Source of the DNA: Coprococcus eutactus
GTDB lineage: Bacteria; Bacillota; Clostridia; Lachnospirales; Lachnospiraceae
Assembly: GCF_025149915.1 (NCBI RefSeq)
Contig: NZ_CP102278.1
Span: forward strand, 248,001-312,000
DNA length: 64,000 nt
Reading direction: 5' to 3'
In this document: piece after piece, positions 45,140 to 53,839 of the stretch
How positions within the stretch are numbered: the first letter of the stretch is position 1
Layout of the letters: each line of letters opens with the position of its first letter
Notes under the pieces: model-generated
What the model was told of the DNA's origin: nothing
Seen by the model: the letters and a program-made list of their open reading frames with translations, nothing else
Database searches by the model: none
Made by a program: the position numbers and the translations under genes

Positions 45140-47254
45140 ATGGCTATGTTAAAACTAGGAGAAAAGATAGTAAGTGCGAGAGTCGTGATACTGATCCTCG
45201 GCTTCATTCTTCTCATACCAGCGGCATACGGGTATATCAAGACCAAGGTAAACTACGATATTCTGTCATATCTTCCTAAGGATATCGAGACAATGGTAGG
45301 TCAGGATATACTGGTTGACCAGTTTGGTACAGGAGCCTTTTCACTGTACGTTGTGGAGGGTATGGAGGATAAAGAAGTATCCGCACTGAAATCAAAGATT
45401 GAAAATGTAGACCATGTGTCAAAGGTTATCTGGTACGACAGCTTTGCTGATCTGTCGGTTCCTAAGGATATGCTTCCTGAAAAACTGTATAACGCATTTA
45501 ACAATGACGACAAGGATGCCACCATGATGGCGATCATATTTGATGATACAACTTCTGCTGATAGCACTATGGATGCTATTGAGGAGATACGAAAGATATC
45601 GGATAAGCAGTGCTTTCTTTCTGGTATGTCAGCGGTTGTTGTAGATACAAAGAAGCTGTCTGAGAAGGAAACCCCAATATATGTTCTGATAGCGGTGATC
45701 CTCAGCAGTATAATCCTTGCGATCACCATGGATTCGATCATGATACCGGTACTGTTTCTGGCAAGTATAGGTATGGCGATCGCATACAACCTGGGTTCAA
45801 ATATATTTATGGGTCAGGTGTCCTACATAACAAAGGCGCTGGCTGCGGTACTTCAGCTCGGTGTAACAATGGATTACTCGATCTTCCTGTGGCACAGCTA
45901 CAAGGCACAGCAGAAGGAGTATACGGATAAGAAAGAAGCTATGGCGCATGCGATCGCTGAGACTATATCATCTGTTGTGGGAAGCTCCATAACAACAGTT
46001 GCTGGATTTGTGGCACTGTGTTTCATGAGCTTCACACTCGGACTTGATCTTGGTATCGTCATGGCAAAGGGTGTTGTTTTCGGAGTTATCGCCTGTGTAA
46101 CGATACTGCCATCTCTCATCCTTGTGTTTGACAAGGCAATAGAAAAGACAACACATAAGGTAATACTTCCTGAGTTTAAGGGAGTAGGAAAATTCATAGC
46201 TAAGCACTACAGGATATTCTTGGTATTGTTTGTGATCATCCTGATCCCGGCAATATATGGATACAATCATACAAAGGTTTATTACAAGCTGGATTCATCG
46301 CTTCCGGACAGCCTGGAGAGCGTGCAGGCCAACACAGAGCTGGCTAAGGAATTCAATATGAATTCAACACATATGATACTTGTCACAAATGATCAGAGTG
46401 ATAAGGACACACGAAATATGATGTCGGATATTGAGAATATAGATGGTGTAAAGTTCTGTCTTGGACTTGACAGCATCATCGGTTCAGGAATCCCATCGAA
46501 CTTCATCCCTTCGGAGGTGACAGAGGCACTTAAGAGTGATGAGTGGCAGTTGATACTTGTTGGTTCTGAGTATGAGGTTGCATCGGATGAGGTCAACAAC
46601 CAGTGTACTGAGATAGAGAAGACTATAGATTCATACAACGATAAAAACATGCTTGTCGGTGAGGCACCTTGTACAAAGGATCTTATCAGGATAACAGATA
46701 AGGATTTCGCCTCAGTAAGTGCAGTTTCAATCGGTGCTATATTCCTCATCATACTCTGTGTATTCGGTTCAATATCACTTCCAATAGTGCTTGTTGCCGT
46801 CATAGAGTTTGCGATATTTATCAACATGGGTATTCCTTGCTTTACAGGAACCGAGCTTCCATTCATAGCGTCAATAGTAATTGGAACTATCCAGCTGGGT
46901 GCTACGGTCGATTACGCGATACTGATGACTACCAAGTACAAGAGAAATAGACTTGGCGGATACAGAAAGTTTGATGCGGTTGCAACTGCATGTCAGGAGT
47001 CAGTACAGTCAATAGTTGTCAGTGCGCTTTCGTTCTTCGCTGCAACATTTGGCGTAGGTCTTTTCTCAGACATAGACATGATCAGTGCACTGTGTACACT
47101 TATGGCACGAGGTGCACTCATAAGTATGTGTGCTGTTATCCTGATGCTTCCATCAGCACTGATGCTCTTCGATAAGATCATCATGTTCAGATACAGAAAG
47201 AACCTGATCGATGGACCATCTGCTGATGCCGGCAAGGACACAGTTCAGGCATAA
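45140..47254 (+). CDS. MMPL/RND-family transporter
   Basis: A 704-residue membrane protein with two repeated halves, each one helix, an extracellular loop of about 130 residues and a bundle of five helices (about 170-330 and 510-690). The MMPL-type GVTMDYSIFLWHSY and GATVDYAILMTTKYK segments hold the acidic residues used for proton coupling. It resembles YdfJ/MmpL-like exporters of lipids or hydrophobic compounds. ATG 45140 has AAAGGAGA upstream. It is followed by a heptad-repeat lipoprotein and controlled by the divergent TetR protein. Confidence 0.92.
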   Translation: MAMLKLGEKIVSARVVILILGFILLIPAAYGYIKTKVNYDILSYLPKDIETMVGQDILVDQFGTGAFSLYVVEGMEDKEVSALKSKIENVDHVSKVIWYDSFADLSVPKDMLPEKLYNAFNNDDKDATMMAIIFDDTTSADSTMDAIEEIRKISDKQCFLSGMSAVVVDTKKLSEKETPIYVLIAVILSSIILAITMDSIMIPVLFLASIGMAIAYNLGSNIFMGQVSYITKALAAVLQLGVTMDYSIFLWHSYKAQQKEYTDKKEAMAHAIAETISSVVGSSITTVAGFVALCFMSFTLGLDLGIVMAKGVVFGVIACVTILPSLILVFDKAIEKTTHKVILPEFKGVGKFIAKHYRIFLVLFVIILIPAIYGYNHTKVYYKLDSSLPDSLESVQANTELAKEFNMNSTHMILVTNDQSDKDTRNMMSDIENIDGVKFCLGLDSIIGSGIPSNFIPSEVTEALKSDEWQLILVGSEYEVASDEVNNQCTEIEKTIDSYNDKNMLVGEAPCTKDLIRITDKDFASVSAVSIGAIFLIILCVFGSISLPIVLVAVIEFAIFINMGIPCFTGTELPFIASIVIGTIQLGATVDYAILMTTKYKRNRLGGYRKFDAVATACQESVQSIVVSALSFFAATFGVGLFSDIDMISALCTLMARGALISMCAVILMLPSALMLFDKIIMFRYRKNLIDGPSADAGKDTVQA

Positions 47255-47333
47255 GCTGGTTAATATAGAAACAACGTAGTACGCAGAATCCGCTACATGG
47301 ATTCTCACATATATTATGGAAAGAGGTAATAAC

Positions 47334-49691
47334 ATGATCAAGTGGAAGAAATATATGTGTGTTGCGCTGTCAGCAGCAATGATGGCAACACTTACGACCG
47401 GATGTGGAGATACATCAAATGACAGTACAACTACAGACAAGGCAGAGGCTACAACAGAGAGCGATTCAGATACACTTCAGGATGCCCTTGCAGCTGAGAT
47501 ATCAGCAGACGATTCAGATGACGCTGACAAGGAGGAGACAGTGTACGTCCTCGCAGATGCAGATGGTACAGCAAATGATGTCACGGTATCCACATGGCTG
47601 AAGAACGCCGATGGCTCAGAGGGGCTTAACGACAAGACCAATCTTTCAGATATTGAGAACGTGAAGGGTTATGAAGGCTATAAAGATAATGGTGATGGAA
47701 CTATTACCTGGGCGGCAAATGGATCAGACATCTATTATCAGGGAAAGTCAAGTGAGAAGCTTCCTGTTGATGTGAAGATCACATATAAACTTGACGGCGA
47801 GGAGATAGAGCCTTCAGAGCTGGCTGGCAAGAGCGGTAAGGTAACGATCAGATTTGATTATACAAACAATACTAAGCAGACTGTAAAGGCTGGTAGTAAG
47901 AACAGCGAAGTCATATCACCATTTGTAATGCTTTCAGGAATGATCCTTCCGGTAGACAAATTCTCAAATGTACAGGTTGAGAACGGAAAGGTCATCTCAG
48001 AGGGAAGCAACCAGATCGTAGTCGGATATGCGGTGCCTGGATTTAAGCAGTGCCTGCAGAAAGGAATAGATGACAGCAAGATACAGACAGCTATAGACAA
48101 TATAGATGTTCCTGACTACGTTGAGGTTTCCGCAGATGTAACAGACTTTGAGCTTGCCATGACAATGACAGTTGCAGCAAGCGATCTGCTTGACTCAGAT
48201 GCAGAGGATGCAATAGATGAGGTAAAAGATAAGGCTGATATCAGCGATCTCTCATCCAGTGCAGATAAGCTCGGAAGCTCAGCAGATCAGCTTGAGGAAG
48301 GCTCAGGAAAGATTACAAACGGACTTGAGACACTCAAGGATGGAACATATTCACTCAAGAATGGTGCGGAGACACTGGCAAATGGTGCTGCTTCACTCAA
48401 GGATTACACAAGCCAGCTCGCAGATGGAACCTCAAAGATATCGTCGGCCATGGATTCATTGGATGCAGGTATCACTTCTATAAAGACAGGTTCAGCAGCA
48501 TTGAACGATGGTGCGAAGACACTTGCAAGTGGAGCAAAGACACTGGATACGAGTATTGGTACACTCCAGACAGGTGCAGATACACTTAACTCAGGAGTTA
48601 AGGAACTTCAGGCTGGATTTGCCGGAGATTCCAACAGTGTAGGTCTGTCAAAGGGCGCAAGTTCACTCGCATCTGGAGTAAAGACAGCATACGATGGATC
48701 ACAGGCTCTTGCAAAGGGTGCATCTGATATTAAGACAGGTGTTGATACTCTGATAACAATGATGAAAGGAATGCCGACACAGGTTGTAACTCAGGCAGAA
48801 GCAAATGTATATAGCCAGCTTAGCGGAAATATAACAAGTGAGGCAGGAATAGATGCAGCAATGGCACAGATAGAGCAGGCACTTCCTATGGGCCAGGCGG
48901 CATATGATGCATATGTTCAGCAGGAAGGCGCATACGCGCAGCTGATAGAGCAGTACAATGGACTTGCACAGGCAAAGGGTGCTCTCAATGCCATAGATCA
49001 GATAGGGGAATCTCTCACAGCTACAATCACAGATGAAAAGACAGCCACCCAAATAAAGTCATTGCAGGATGGAGCGGCAACACTTGACACCAAGATGGGT
49101 GAACTTTCGGCAGGACTTAAGTCTGCAAATGACGGTGCAGCAACACTTTCAGCAGGCGTTGACAAGGCTTACACAGGAGTGAAGGCTTTGGCAAGTGGAA
49201 CTGGTGATCTTGCTGCCGGAGCAAAGGCCTTGAAGAATGGTTCAAAGAGCCTGAGCGATGGAGCGGCATCATTATCGAAAAATATGAACACTCTCTATCA
49301 GGGAAGCTTGACGCTTGCGACAGGCAGTGGTGAACTTAAGACTGCTGCGAGCACACTTGATACGAGCGCAGGGCAGATTGCTGATGGCGCAAAGTCACTC
49401 AGTGAAGGTGCAGACCAGCTCAACTCAGGTTCAAAGACACTCGACAGTGGAGCAGATAAGCTTGTATCCGGATCAAAGACGCTCAGTGATGGCATGAAGC
49501 AGTTCAACGAGGACGGTATCAAGAAGATCACAAAGCTGTTTGCAGGAAACTATCAGGAAGATATAGACTACATCGAGGCACTGTTCTCAGATGATGCAAA
49601 ATACACGAGCTTTGGCGGTGCTATAGATGGAACAAAGAGTACTGTAAAGTTTATATATGAGACCGCAGCGATCAAGGCAGATGATAAATAA
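47334..49691 (+). CDS. Heptad-repeat lipoprotein (YhgE/Pip-like extracellular repeat domain)
   Basis: A 785-residue lipoprotein. The signal peptide ends in LTTGC, followed by an acidic, Thr/Ser-rich linker. Residues about 75-280 form a globular part (WLKNADGSEG, VKITYKLDGEEIEPSELAGKSGKV). From about 300 to 740 it is built of xxxLxxG heptads (LKDGTYSLKNGAETLANGAA, LASGAKTLDTS), as in YhgE/Pip-type proteins. Those usually have ABC-2-like membrane helices, but here there are none and the MMPL gene just upstream may supply them. It probably forms a long extracellular rod at the MMPL exporter. ATG 47334 is used after AGAGGT. Confidence 0.88.
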   Translation: MIKWKKYMCVALSAAMMATLTTGCGDTSNDSTTTDKAEATTESDSDTLQDALAAEISADDSDDADKEETVYVLADADGTANDVTVSTWLKNADGSEGLNDKTNLSDIENVKGYEGYKDNGDGTITWAANGSDIYYQGKSSEKLPVDVKITYKLDGEEIEPSELAGKSGKVTIRFDYTNNTKQTVKAGSKNSEVISPFVMLSGMILPVDKFSNVQVENGKVISEGSNQIVVGYAVPGFKQCLQKGIDDSKIQTAIDNIDVPDYVEVSADVTDFELAMTMTVAASDLLDSDAEDAIDEVKDKADISDLSSSADKLGSSADQLEEGSGKITNGLETLKDGTYSLKNGAETLANGAASLKDYTSQLADGTSKISSAMDSLDAGITSIKTGSAALNDGAKTLASGAKTLDTSIGTLQTGADTLNSGVKELQAGFAGDSNSVGLSKGASSLASGVKTAYDGSQALAKGASDIKTGVDTLITMMKGMPTQVVTQAEANVYSQLSGNITSEAGIDAAMAQIEQALPMGQAAYDAYVQQEGAYAQLIEQYNGLAQAKGALNAIDQIGESLTATITDEKTATQIKSLQDGAATLDTKMGELSAGLKSANDGAATLSAGVDKAYTGVKALASGTGDLAAGAKALKNGSKSLSDGAASLSKNMNTLYQGSLTLATGSGELKTAASTLDTSAGQIADGAKSLSEGADQLNSGSKTLDSGADKLVSGSKTLSDGMKQFNEDGIKKITKLFAGNYQEDIDYIEALFSDDAKYTSFGGAIDGTKSTVKFIYETAAIKADDK

Positions 49692-49699
49692 TCTTTGTG

Positions 49700-49728
49700 T
49701 TGACTTTAATGTGACCGTAGGTTATAGT
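49700..49728 (+). promoter_or_regulatory. acpP promoter
   Basis: TTGACT (49700-49705), a 17-base spacer and TATAGT (49723-49728), about 50 bases upstream of the acpP start. Confidence 0.75.
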
Positions 49729-49778
49729 ATAAGCGTCCATGAGGGCAATGGTAACATTTACTATATTTTAGGAGGAAT

Positions 49779-50018
49779 TTGAACATGTTTGATAAGGTTA
49801 AGGCAATATTCGAGGAGCAGTTAGGAGTTTCACAGGACGAGATGAAGCTTGAGACAAACTTCAAGGATGATCTTGGTGTAGATTCACTTGATCTGTATGA
49901 GATCGTTATGAAGCTTGAGGACGAGTTCGATGTTGAGATCCCTGCTGAGGAGCTCGATGATGTAGCTACATTTGAGGATGTACTTAACTACCTTAAGAGC
50001 AAGGGTGTTGAGGAGTAA
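49779..50018 (+). CDS. acpP: Acyl carrier protein
   Basis: A 79-residue acidic protein. The phosphopantetheine serine lies in DDLGVDSLDLYEIVM near residue 37. It carries growing acyl chains in type-II fatty acid synthesis. ATG 49779 follows TTTAGGAGG. It has its own promoter and is separated from fabD by a 525-base structured gap. Confidence 0.97.
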   Translation: MNMFDKVKAIFEEQLGVSQDEMKLETNFKDDLGVDSLDLYEIVMKLEDEFDVEIPAEELDDVATFEDVLNYLKSKGVEE

Positions 50019-50096
50019 TCAGTAGATAATAGTACGACTAAGACATTTTGAGTAGTTCTCATTCGGAGATATTGCTAACTGAACAGATTGGACTGT

Positions 50097-50200
50097 TTTG
50101 AATACATTGTTATTCAAAGTTGTCATGTATCGGACATGACATAACTTTGGTAGCCAGCCAGGACGCCTGTCCTGACTGACCATCCAAGGCTATGGGATGA
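50097..50200 (+). other. Structured region downstream of acpP (three hairpins)
   Basis: TTTGAATA (50097-50104) inverts at 50111-50118. AAAGTTGTCATGT (50116-50128) pairs with 50134-50148 with a two-base bulge, an alternative to the first. CAGGAC/GTCCTG (50159-50164 with 50169-50174) and CATCC/GGATG (50181-50199) follow. This may be a structured acpP 3' untranslated region or a separate RNA. I recognise no known riboswitch. Confidence 0.45.
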
Positions 50201-50231
50201 TTTAAGGATAATATTTCACTATTGTTAATAT

Positions 50232-50268
50232 AGCAGGTGTGTACAGTGATGCACATGTGCTTTTTTTA
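50232..50268 (+). terminator. Terminator downstream of acpP
   Basis: GCAGGTGTG pairs imperfectly with CACATGTGC (50252-50260) and is followed by seven T (50261-50267). Confidence 0.65.
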
Positions 50269-50295
50269 TGCCCATTTATTTACCATAATGGCAAA

Positions 50296-50317
50296 GGGGA
50301 CAGGTACCTCCGTCCCC
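50296..50317. repeat. REP-like palindrome
   Basis: GGGGAC (50296-50301) and GTCCCC (50312-50317) enclose the palindromic AGGTACCT. Similar GGGGAC-GGTACC-GTCCCC palindromes are known as dispersed repeats in many bacteria. Copy number in this genome cannot be seen from one window. Confidence 0.5.
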
Positions 50318-50342
50318 CGGTTCGTGAGATGCTAAACCGTAA

Positions 50343-50390
50343 GGCAGGAATCAGCGGATAACCCTGGCGTCCTGCCGGGATATATCCGCT
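50343..50390 (+). other. Sequence able to form an H-type pseudoknot or two exclusive hairpins
   Basis: GGCAGGA (50343-50349) pairs with TCCTGCC (50370-50376), and AGCGGATA (50353-50360) pairs with TATCCGCT (50383-50390). The pairings interleave (A-B-A'-B'), with loops of 3, 9 and 6 bases. It ends at the first base of the fabD -35 box, so it lies upstream of that promoter and would be transcribed only by readthrough from acpP. Confidence 0.5.
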
Positions 50391-50418
50391 TGCGATTTGC
50401 CGGACCCTGTTCTATAAT
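50390..50418 (+). promoter_or_regulatory. fabD promoter
   Basis: TTGCGA (50390-50395), a 17-base spacer and TATAAT (50413-50418). The predicted leader is about 120 bases. Confidence 0.7.
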
Positions 50419-50427
50419 AGGGGATGG

Positions 50428-50452
50428 CTGACATGTATTAAGAATATGTCAG
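50428..50452. promoter_or_regulatory. Inverted repeat at the predicted fabD transcription start (candidate operator)
   Basis: CTGACAT (50428-50434) is inverted as ATGTCAG (50446-50452), with ATT/AAT inside. The location at about +1 to +25 fits a repressor site or a 5' RNA hairpin. Confidence 0.5.
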
Positions 50453-50543
50453 GACAAAAAGACTGGTGCAATTCAGTACAGGCAGATCACAATGATGTAC
50501 GAATGTAAAACAATTACAAAATATAATAAAGGCGGTAAAAAGA

Positions 50544-51467
50544 ATGGGTAAGACAGCAGTTATATTCCCAGGCCAGGGCGCACAGTATGTGGGCATGGCA
50601 AAGGATTTTTATGACAACTTTGAGGACAGCAAGAAGGTATTTGACGAGGCGGATGAGGTTCTGGATATAGAGCTCAAGAAGACATGTTTCGAGGAGAATG
50701 ACGACATCAACAAGACAGAGTACACACAGCCGGCTATGGTTGCAGCGGAGGTTGCCATATATGAGCACCTGAAGAACGCAGGCCTCAAGGCTGATGTATT
50801 TGCGGGACTCTCACTCGGAGAGTACAGCGCGCTTGTTGCAGCAGGAGCGATGACTCTCGCTGACGGAATCAAGACAGTTAGAAGAAGAGGTATCCTCATG
50901 CAGAACGAAGTACCTCTTGGAATGGGTGGAATGGCAGCAGTCATAGCTATGGACGCTGACAAGATCGCTGAGATATGTGAGAACACACCTGGCAAGGTAC
51001 AGATAGCAAACTACAACTGTCCTGGACAGATAGTTATCTCAGGTGAGGCAGAGGCTGTTAAGGCTGCATCAGCAGCACTTGCTGAGGCTGGAGCCAAGAG
51101 AGTTATCCCACTCAACGTAAGCGGTCCATTCCACTCACAGATGCTTGTCCCAGCAGGTGAGAAGCTTTACGACTTCCTTCAGGATATCAAAATAGCAGAT
51201 GATTTTGCACCTTACTACTGCAACGCAGATGCGGAGAAAATCACAGACGCAGCAAAGGTTAAGGAGCTCCTGAAGAGACAGGTGTACTCATCAGTAAGAT
51301 GGCAGCAGACAATAGAGAACATGATAGCTGACGGCGTTGACACATTTATCGAGGTTGGTCCGGGCAAGACTCTCACAGGCTTCATGAAGAAGATCAACAG
51401 AGAGGTAAAGAGTATAAATATTGCAACTGTAGACGATTTAGCGAAATTGGAGGAACTGAATGCTTAA
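50544..51467 (+). CDS. fabD: Malonyl-CoA:ACP transacylase
   Basis: A 307-residue enzyme transferring malonyl from CoA to ACP. Motifs: GQGAQYVGM near the N-terminus, the active-site Ser in [10 protein letters not shown] near 92, and the C-terminal FHSQMLVPA and [13 protein letters not shown] 50544 follows AAAGGCGG. Its last eight bases overlap fabG, so the two are translationally coupled. Confidence 0.96.
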   Translation: MGKTAVIFPGQGAQYVGMAKDFYDNFEDSKKVFDEADEVLDIELKKTCFEENDDINKTEYTQPAMVAAEVAIYEHLKNAGLKADVFAGLSLGEYSALVAAGAMTLADGIKTVRRRGILMQNEVPLGMGGMAAVIAMDADKIAEICENTPGKVQIANYNCPGQIVISGEAEAVKAASAALAEAGAKRVIPLNVSGPFHSQMLVPAGEKLYDFLQDIKIADDFAPYYCNADAEKITDAAKVKELLKRQVYSSVRWQQTIENMIADGVDTFIEVGPGKTLTGFMKKINREVKSINIATVDDLAKLEELNA

Positions 51468-52200
51468 GGATAAGGTAGCAGTGGTAACAGGTGCCGGAAG
51501 AGGTATTGGACGTGAGATAGCAAAGACATTTGCCGGATATGGCGCAAAGGTAGTAGTAAACTTCAACGGCTCAGAGGAGCGTGCAAACAGCCTGGTTGAG
51601 GAGATCAAGGCAGAAGGCGGAGAGGCAGTGGCTTTCAAGGCAAATGTGGCAGATTTCGCTGAGGCTGAGGCTCTCATGAAGTTTGCAGTCACTACATATG
51701 GAAGAATAGACATTCTCGTGAACAATGCGGGAATCACAAGAGACAACCTTGTGCTTGGCATGAAGGAGGCTGATTTCGATGATGTTATCAATATCAATCT
51801 CAAGGGTACATTCAACTGTATCAAGCATGTGTACAGAACCATGATGAAGCAGAAGTATGGACGTATCATCAACATGTCATCAGTAGTCGGAATAGAGGGA
51901 AATGCAGGTCAGGTGAATTATGCAGCGTCAAAGGCAGGCGTGATCGGCATCACCAAGTCTATAGCAAAGGAGCTTGGAAGCCGTGGAATCACAGCAAATG
52001 CCATAGCACCAGGATTTATCAAGACAGACATGACAGATGCACTCTCAGACAAGGCAAAGGAGGCTATGCTTGACCATATCACAGTCAAGAGACTCGGTGA
52101 GGTTTCAGATATCGCTGAGACAGCGGCATTTTTGGCTTCAGACAAGGCATCATACATAACAGGCCAGGTCATAAAGGTCGATGGCGGCATGAGTCTGTAA
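51460..52200 (+). CDS. fabG: 3-oxoacyl-ACP reductase
   Basis: A 246-residue short-chain dehydrogenase that reduces 3-oxoacyl-ACP with NADPH. The cofactor motif [12 protein letters not shown], and the catalytic Ser-Tyr-Lys set (NMSSVVG, YAASKAG) are complete, and the C-terminal IKVDGGMSL is typical. The ATG lies inside the end of fabD and GGAGG is in the coding sequence upstream. A strong terminator follows. Confidence 0.96.
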   Translation: MLKDKVAVVTGAGRGIGREIAKTFAGYGAKVVVNFNGSEERANSLVEEIKAEGGEAVAFKANVADFAEAEALMKFAVTTYGRIDILVNNAGITRDNLVLGMKEADFDDVININLKGTFNCIKHVYRTMMKQKYGRIINMSSVVGIEGNAGQVNYAASKAGVIGITKSIAKELGSRGITANAIAPGFIKTDMTDALSDKAKEAMLDHITVKRLGEVSDIAETAAFLASDKASYITGQVIKVDGGMSL

Positions 52201-52220
52201 TCTTTAATGGCCATGACACA

Positions 52221-52269
52221 AAATAAAACAGGGTATAATCAAAAACGATGATACCCTGTTTTATTTTTT
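52221..52269 (+). terminator. Terminator after fabG
   Basis: A perfect 16-bp stem (52221-52236 with 52251-52266, core AAAACAGGGTAT) with trailing T. Confidence 0.92.
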
Positions 52270-52365
52270 ATATTTTCTGGCACGGCACTGGAACCTGCCA
52301 TGAAGTTGAGCCTATGATATATCATATAATTATTGTATTTTTTTAGACTAACGGAGAGTGAGAAG

Positions 52366-53616
52366 ATGAAAAGGATATTTGCTGTATTGGCGATGCTAGT
52401 GTGTGTAATAGGTGGAATAACTGGAATATTACTTTTAGGAAACGATGAAGGAGATGATGTTTCGACTAAAAAGGTACAGGACGCAGCCGGCGGAGATCAT
52501 GGGATTACAGAAATAAGTTCCAAAGAAAGTGTAAATACTGAAAAAAAGCCAGTCGATACGACAGAGACCACAGAGGATGCTGTTTCTGAGCTGGTCGATA
52601 AAACCATGGCGGAGATGAGTCTTCACGACAAGGTGTGTCAGATGATGTTTGTCACACCTGAAGGACTGACAGGTACAGATGATGTCATGGTGGCTGGTGA
52701 CGCTACAAAACAGGCACTCCAGGCTTACCCTGTTGGGGGAATAATTTACTTTGCCAACAACTTTGACAATGTGGATCAGACCAGGGATATGATATCCAAC
52801 ACACAAAGCTACAGTAAGATAGGTTTGTTTATTGCGACCGATGAAGAGGGCGGCAGAGTAAACCGGATTATGGATACACTGGGGACTACGTATATAGGCC
52901 CCATGTATGATTACAAGGATGATGGACCGGATGCTGCATTTGAAAATGCAAAAACCATAGCATCAGATATGTCAGCACTCGGGTTCAACCTGGACTTTGC
53001 GCCGGTTGCCGATGTGTGGTCAAACCCGGACAACACGGTGATCGGAGACCGAGCATACAGTGATGACTATGCCCAGGCTGCAGAGCTTGTCGGAAGTGCG
53101 GTGAAGGGATTTCAAGATGGAGGCGTGATATGCACTCTCAAGCATTTTCCGGGACATGGAGACACTGCGGAGGATTCACACTACAGCAGCGCGTATGTCA
53201 ACAGGACAAAGGCACAGATAATGGCGGATGAGATGCAGCCGTTTAGGACCGGGATCGATGCGGGGGCAGAACTGGTCATGGTCGGTCATCTTATAGTTCC
53301 TGATATAGATGAGCTTCCGTCTACACTGTCGTATAAGATAGCCACGGAAATGCTCCGCGGAGATATGAAATTTGACGGCGTAGCCATAACGGATTCCATG
53401 GAGATGGAGTCCATTGCAGACAATTATGGTGTGGCGGACTCGGCAGTCATGGCAGTTCAGGCCGGAATGGATATGCTGCTTCAGCCCGCGGATCTTGCGG
53501 TTGCAGTCAATGCCATCGTGACAGCAGTTCAAAATGGCGATATCACAGAGCCCCGTATCGATGAGAGCGTCCGGCGGATACTCACTCTCAAGGCTGAGCG
53601 GGGGCTTCTGGAGTAG
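52366..53616 (+). CDS. Exported GH3 beta-N-acetylhexosaminidase (NagZ-like)
   Basis: A 416-residue hydrolase with an N-terminal membrane anchor or signal (about 4-24) and an acidic Ser/Thr linker. The GH3 barrel has ATDEEGGRVNR, the NagZ-type KHFPGHGDTAEDSH with the acid/base His/Asp pair near 258-266, and the nucleophile Asp in AITDSMEME near 341. It probably trims GlcNAc from muropeptides outside the cell. ATG 52366 follows GGAGAGTGAG. It splits the fatty-acid genes fabG and fabF, an unusual position with no obvious functional link. Confidence 0.92.
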   Translation: MKRIFAVLAMLVCVIGGITGILLLGNDEGDDVSTKKVQDAAGGDHGITEISSKESVNTEKKPVDTTETTEDAVSELVDKTMAEMSLHDKVCQMMFVTPEGLTGTDDVMVAGDATKQALQAYPVGGIIYFANNFDNVDQTRDMISNTQSYSKIGLFIATDEEGGRVNRIMDTLGTTYIGPMYDYKDDGPDAAFENAKTIASDMSALGFNLDFAPVADVWSNPDNTVIGDRAYSDDYAQAAELVGSAVKGFQDGGVICTLKHFPGHGDTAEDSHYSSAYVNRTKAQIMADEMQPFRTGIDAGAELVMVGHLIVPDIDELPSTLSYKIATEMLRGDMKFDGVAITDSMEMESIADNYGVADSAVMAVQAGMDMLLQPADLAVAVNAIVTAVQNGDITEPRIDESVRRILTLKAERGLLE

Positions 53617-53641
53617 CTGGAGGATCGTCTCGGAGCGCGCC

Positions 53642-53673
53642 AACATAGTATTGAACATAGTATTGAATACTAT
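53642..53673. promoter_or_regulatory. Tandem 12-mer and 17-bp palindrome upstream of the fabF promoter
   Basis: AACATAGTATTG occurs twice in tandem (53642-53653, 53654-53665). The second copy continues into ATAGTATTGAATACTAT (53657-53673), a perfect palindrome around a central G. It ends six bases before the -35 box, so it is a candidate regulator site. Confidence 0.6.
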
Positions 53674-53679
53674 TTATCC

Positions 53680-53708
53680 TTGTTATATATATCACATTGT
53701 GGTAAAAT
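53680..53708 (+). promoter_or_regulatory. fabF promoter
   Basis: TTGTTA (53680-53685), a 17-base spacer and TAAAAT (53703-53708), about 130 bases upstream of the fabF start. Confidence 0.65.
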
Positions 53709-53781
53709 TTATATATCTGGGACGCAGAAGGTACTAAGAAGTGCATACGGGCCACCGGGCAATGTTCGATGGCGTATAGAC

Positions 53782-53808
53782 AAAAGGACTGCTGCCGGCA
53801 GTCCTTTT
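53782..53808 (+). terminator. Terminator-like hairpin in the fabF leader (possible attenuator)
   Basis: AAAAGGACTGC (53782-53792) pairs perfectly with GCAGTCCTTTT (53798-53808). It lies between the fabF promoter and its ATG. It may simply end the GH3 transcript if the promoter call is wrong. Confidence 0.7.
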
Positions 53809-53839
53809 GTGTTGCAAATATGAAAATATGAGGTATGAG

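Noticed and set aside
50296..50460. Known riboswitch (c-di-GMP, ZTP, THF, preQ1 types considered)
   Set aside because: None of the conserved core sequences I know for these classes is present, and the structure lies upstream of the predicted fabD promoter.
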